Shown here piece by piece: positions 61,350 through 64,000 of a stretch of 64,000 nucleotides of DNA. Under the pieces are notes generated by a model. The model was not told the DNA's origin. It did not search any database and saw only the letters and a list, made by a program, of their open reading frames with translations. A program made the translations under genes and the position numbers. Origin of the DNA: Naasia sp. SYSU D00057 (GTDB lineage: Bacteria > Actinomycetota > Actinomycetes > Actinomycetales > Microbacteriaceae); NCBI RefSeq assembly GCF_017916505.1, contig NZ_JAFMSZ010000002.1, forward strand, positions 310,001 through 374,000. The letters are read 5' to 3'. The number at the start of each line of letters is the position of its first letter. Position 1 is the stretch's first letter.

Positions 61350-62353
61350 CAGGGCGCATCTCCCGTCGCCGCGCCGACCAGGGCGGCGCCGACCGCGGCG
61401 GCGGGGAAGCCGGCCGGCACGAGTTCGACCCGCTCCCGCAGCCCGAGCGAGGCGAGGAACGGGGACGCCGCGGCCCAGCCGTCGAGCGTGTCACGGACGC
61501 CGCCGAGCAGCGGGTCGCCGAGGGAGCTGATGCCGCCGCCGATCACGACGCGGTCGACGTCGACGGTGAGCACGAGCAGCCGCACCGCCGAGGCGACATC
61601 GCCGAGGAGCCGGTCCCAGACGGCCTCGGCCGCCGCGTCGCCGGCGCTCGCCGCCTCGAAGAGCTCCTGCACGGGGCGCGGGTGATCCGTCGGCCACTGG
61701 CGGCTCACCGCGGAGCCGGAGGCGAGGGTCTCGAGGCAGCCCCGCTGGCCGCAGGGGCACAGCGGCCCCGTCGGGTCGATCGGGATGTGGCCGATCTCCC
61801 CCGCGTTGCCGCGGGAGCCGCGCCAGAGGCGGCCGCCGAGCACGAGGCCCGCGGCGAGCCCGGTGCCGAGGTTGAGGTAGGCCATCGACGAGATCGTGCG
61901 GTCGGCCGACGAGAGCCGCGAGTAGACGCCGAGCGCGGCGGCGTTGACGTCGTTCTCGACGCGGGCGTCGACGCCGAGCCGGGAGGTGAGCTCCGCGCCG
62001 AGGTCGAGTCCCTCGAGCCCCAGGTTGACGGCGTGCGCGACGCGGCCGCTCCCGCTGTCCACCGAGCCGGGGATGCCGACGCCGAGCGACGAGAACTCGC
62101 GAGGCTCCACCCGCAGCTGGGACGCGAGCGAGCTCACCGCCTCGACGGTGGTCGCGACGACGGCCTCCGCGCCGAATCCGGTGGGCACGCGCAGCTCGCC
62201 GAGCACGGCTCCGCCGCCGTCGACCGCGACCGCGTCGGTCTTGGTGCCGCCGATATCGACGCCGACCCGCACCGCGGACCGGGCGCGCGCCTCGTCCACG
62301 CTTGCGTCGCCGCCGTCGTCCCGACCCCCGGGGCGGGCTCCGTTCCCGGTCAT
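61349..62353 (-). CDS. ROK-family sugar kinase (probable N-acetylglucosamine kinase)
   Basis: 334 residues, ATGA overlap with the upstream GH3 gene. An N-terminal polar tail of about 25 residues precedes the ATP-binding segment VGVDIGGTKTDAVAVD, then the ROK features ENDVNAAALGVYS, NLGTGLAAGLVLGG, GNAGEIGHI and the zinc-binding CPCGQRGCLE. There is no helix-turn-helix at the N-terminus, so it is a kinase and not a repressor. Position between a hexosaminidase and nagBA suggests GlcNAc as substrate. Confidence 0.9.
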   Translation of the reverse strand: MTGNGARPGGRDDGGDASVDEARARSAVRVGVDIGGTKTDAVAVDGGGAVLGELRVPTGFGAEAVVATTVEAVSSLASQLRVEPREFSSLGVGIPGSVDSGSGRVAHAVNLGLEGLDLGAELTSRLGVDARVENDVNAAALGVYSRLSSADRTISSMAYLNLGTGLAAGLVLGGRLWRGSRGNAGEIGHIPIDPTGPLCPCGQRGCLETLASGSAVSRQWPTDHPRPVQELFEAASAGDAAAEAVWDRLLGDVASAVRLLVLTVDVDRVVIGGGISSLGDPLLGGVRDTLDGWAAASPFLASLGLRERVELVPAGFPAAAVGAALVGAATGDAP

Positions 62354-63747
62354 CGGGCCGTCCCTTCGAGCCAGGCGAGCAGCGCCTGTCCGGCCTGCCG
62401 GGAGGCGCCGAACGTCGCGACATCAGCGTACCGGCGGTCCTCTCCGGGCCACCCCATGTCGACGACGAGCGCCGACGGGAAGCGGTCGCGGACCGCGTCG
62501 ATGCAGTCCCGCACCCACGGATGACGGTGGTTGTCCTTGCCGACGAGCACCGGCTGGGCGGAATCCGTCAGCTCGGGCCGCCGGCCCTCCCTCGCCTGGA
62601 CGGCGGCGGCACCCGCCGCCGCTGGGCCCCATGGCACGACGCCGACCGCGATGTTGGGCTCCGTCTCCAGCATCACGAGGGTCCGCTCGGCGGACACCCG
62701 CACGCCAGGGCGGACGTCGAACGCGCGGATGACCGCGTCGAGGTCCGGGCCGCTCGCGTCAGCCGGCGCCGCTGCGGGGGTGGGCAGGACGTTCAGCTCG
62801 CGGACGCGCCGCTGTGCGTCGGCGAGCCGCTCGGCGGTCAGAGCACCTGAATCGAGCGCGGCGGCGAGCGCCTCCTCGGCCTCGCGGAGCCGGCGCTCCC
62901 CCGTCTCAGTCCCGAGGCAGAGCAGATCGCAGCCCGCGACGAGCGCGCGGACTGCGGCGGCGGGGATCCCGTCGCGCCCGCCCGCCCCGACCATGTCGAG
63001 GGCGTCCGAGATCACGGCTCCCTCGAAGCCGAGCTCCCCGCGGAGGAGGCCCGAGAGGATGGTCGCCGAGAACGTCGCCGGCTGCTCCGGGTCCACCTGC
63101 GGCAGCAGGATGTGGGACGACATGACGGCTCGAGCGCCGGCGGCAACGGCCGCCCGGAACGGCACCAGCTCCCGGGCGCGCAGCTCGTCGAGCGGCAGGT
63201 CGACCAGGGGGACCGCGAGGTGCGAGTCCTGCACCGTGTCGCCGTGACCGGGGAAGTGCTTCACGGTCGCGGCGACGCCCGCGGACTGCAGGCCGCGGAC
63301 CCACGCGGCCGTGTGCCGGGCGACGAGCTCGGCGTCGGCCCCGAAGCTGCGCACCCCGATGACGGGATTCAGCGGCGTCGAGTTCACGTCGGCGTCGGGG
63401 GCGAGGTCGAGAGTGACGCCGGCCTCGCGCAGCTCCCGGCCGACGGCTGAGGCCACGGCCTCGGTCATAGCCGGATCGTCGAGGCGGCCGAGGATGGCGT
63501 TGCCGGGATAGGGCGATCCGGTCCGCGCGTGCAGCCGGGTGACGTCGCCGCCCTCCTCGTCAACCGCGATCACGGCCTCGGGGTTCGCCTCCCGGACCTC
63601 GTCGGTCAGGCGGCGCAGCTGGTCCGCCGAGGCGACGTTGCCGCCGAACAGGCACACGCCGGCGAGGCCGTGCTCGAGCCGGGAGCGGAGCCAGGACGGC
63701 AGGGCCTCTCCGGCGAATCCGGGCAGCAGGACGGCGGCCGGGTTCAT
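62350..63747 (-). CDS. GH3-family beta-N-acetylhexosaminidase
   Basis: 465 residues, ATG 63747 overlapping the permease stop (ATGA). The NagZ-like barrel shows VDEEGGDVTRLHARTG, the substrate/catalytic His segment ATVKHFPGHGDTVQDSHLAVP and the nucleophile Asp in GAVISDALDMVGA. No signal peptide: it cleaves imported chitobiose or muropeptide-derived disaccharides inside the cell. A C-terminal domain of about 130 residues follows the barrel. Feeds the ROK kinase and NagA/NagB. Confidence 0.9.
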   Translation of the reverse strand: MNPAAVLLPGFAGEALPSWLRSRLEHGLAGVCLFGGNVASADQLRRLTDEVREANPEAVIAVDEEGGDVTRLHARTGSPYPGNAILGRLDDPAMTEAVASAVGRELREAGVTLDLAPDADVNSTPLNPVIGVRSFGADAELVARHTAAWVRGLQSAGVAATVKHFPGHGDTVQDSHLAVPLVDLPLDELRARELVPFRAAVAAGARAVMSSHILLPQVDPEQPATFSATILSGLLRGELGFEGAVISDALDMVGAGGRDGIPAAAVRALVAGCDLLCLGTETGERRLREAEEALAAALDSGALTAERLADAQRRVRELNVLPTPAAAPADASGPDLDAVIRAFDVRPGVRVSAERTLVMLETEPNIAVGVVPWGPAAAGAAAVQAREGRRPELTDSAQPVLVGKDNHRHPWVRDCIDAVRDRFPSALVVDMGWPGEDRRYADVATFGASRQAGQALLAWLEGTAR

Positions 63748-64000
63748 CCCTTCACCGCCCCACTGACGAGGCCGCTCGTCATCCGCCCCTGCACGATGAG
63801 GAAGAACACGATCACCGGGACCGCGACGAGCGTCGAGGCGGCCATCACCTGCCCCCAGTCGGTGGCCCGGCTGGCGCTCGCCTGCACGAACCCGCGCAGC
63901 CAGAGCGGCAGCGTTCTGGCCGACTCGTCCTGCAGCACGACGAGGGCGATCGTGAACTCGTTCCACGACTGCAGGAAGGCGTAGACGCCCGCCGCGACGA
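63744..64000 (-). CDS. CUT1 ABC sugar permease, 5' part cut by window edge
   Basis: Partial gene running off the right edge; the last about 85 residues are visible. SWNEFTIALVVLQDESARTLPLWLRGF and the ending VQGRMTSGLVSGAVKG (quoted parts SWNEFTIALVVLQD and RMTSGLVSGAVKG) are typical of MalG-type permeases. Two spans are visible. Probably part of a GlcNAc/chitobiose importer (DasABC/NgcEFG-like) that supplies the nag genes. Confidence 0.88.
   Translation of the reverse strand, partial: VAAGVYAFLQSWNEFTIALVVLQDESARTLPLWLRGFVQASASRATDWGQVMAASTLVAVPVIVFFLIVQGRMTSGLVSGAVKG

Noticed and set aside
61349-62353. ROK protein as a transcriptional repressor (NagC-like)
   Set aside because: There is no N-terminal helix-turn-helix; the N-terminal tail is short and polar and the kinase motifs are intact.

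Overview
The window is about 64 kb of high-GC, densely packed chromosome from an actinobacterium, most likely in or near the family Microbacteriaceae. That placement rests on several observations: GTG and TTG starts are common, ATGA/GTGA overlaps join many genes, a GlnR-type orphan regulator sits before ppk and pst genes, there is a MetP/MetS-type methionine carrier, a SigK/RskA pair and a mycobacterial-style MutT1 (Nudix plus histidine phosphatase). The genus cannot be fixed from the sequence alone. No insertion sequence, prophage or CRISPR array was seen. The window is chromosomal housekeeping interleaved with sugar-utilisation loci.

Layout. 1-1.8 kb: a YgfZ-like folate-binding protein (cut by the window edge), a nitrobindin-like haem protein and two small membrane proteins. 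1.9-10 kb: nitrogen/phosphate block with glnR, ppk1, mutT1 and pstSCAB, with a PHO-box-like repeat before pstS and a hairpin between pstS and pstC. 10-16.6 kb: RskA/SigK, a conserved helical protein, two tiny membrane paralogues, tRNA-Lys(TTT), an SRPBCC protein, MetP/MetS and a bifunctional nuclease. 16.7-28.7 kb: a xylan/arabinoxylan island with an intracellular GH10 xylanase, CE7 acetyl-xylan esterase, GH51 arabinofuranosidase, a divergent LacI regulator, an ABC sugar importer without its own ATPase, a GH3 beta-xylosidase/glucosidase and a second LacI regulator. 28.7-34.6 kb: EamA permease, a 370-base gap with strong stem-loops (candidate small RNA), small unknown proteins, MarR plus cation-efflux gene, and MarR divergent from an MMPL exporter. 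34.6-43.4 kb: FAD/Fe-S oxidoreductase broken by one frameshift, FAH-family enzyme, succinate-semialdehyde dehydrogenase, Dabb protein, drug-type MFS exporter, MalY/PatB aminotransferase. 43.4-47.6 kb: Leloir genes galM, a DeoR-type regulator, galT and galK. 47.7-49.9 kb: pxpABC (5-oxoprolinase). 49.9-52.3 kb: glyA-folD preceded by a ZTP (pfl) riboswitch. 52.3-57.3 kb: transglutaminase/DUF58/MoxR/membrane-protein operon. 57.3-59.5 kb: MFS exporter and purU. 59.4-64 kb: amino-sugar operon (ABC permease, GH3 hexosaminidase, ROK kinase, nagB, nagA), running off the right edge.

How the parts fit. The xylan and amino-sugar islands each import oligosaccharides and cleave them inside the cell; neither carries an ABC ATPase, so a shared MsiK-type ATPase elsewhere is expected. 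glyA-folD and purU together control the one-carbon/formyl-THF pool. ppk1, mutT1 and pst form a phosphate/polyphosphate module placed behind the nitrogen regulator GlnR. A recurring architecture is a TANNNT-like -10 hexamer only 6-7 bases before a start codon that lacks a Shine-Dalgarno sequence, which points to leaderless transcription of about ten genes here.

Limits: functions were assigned by reading translated sequences and recognising family motifs, without database searches. Starts were chosen from Shine-Dalgarno matches, overlaps and leaderless promoter spacing.
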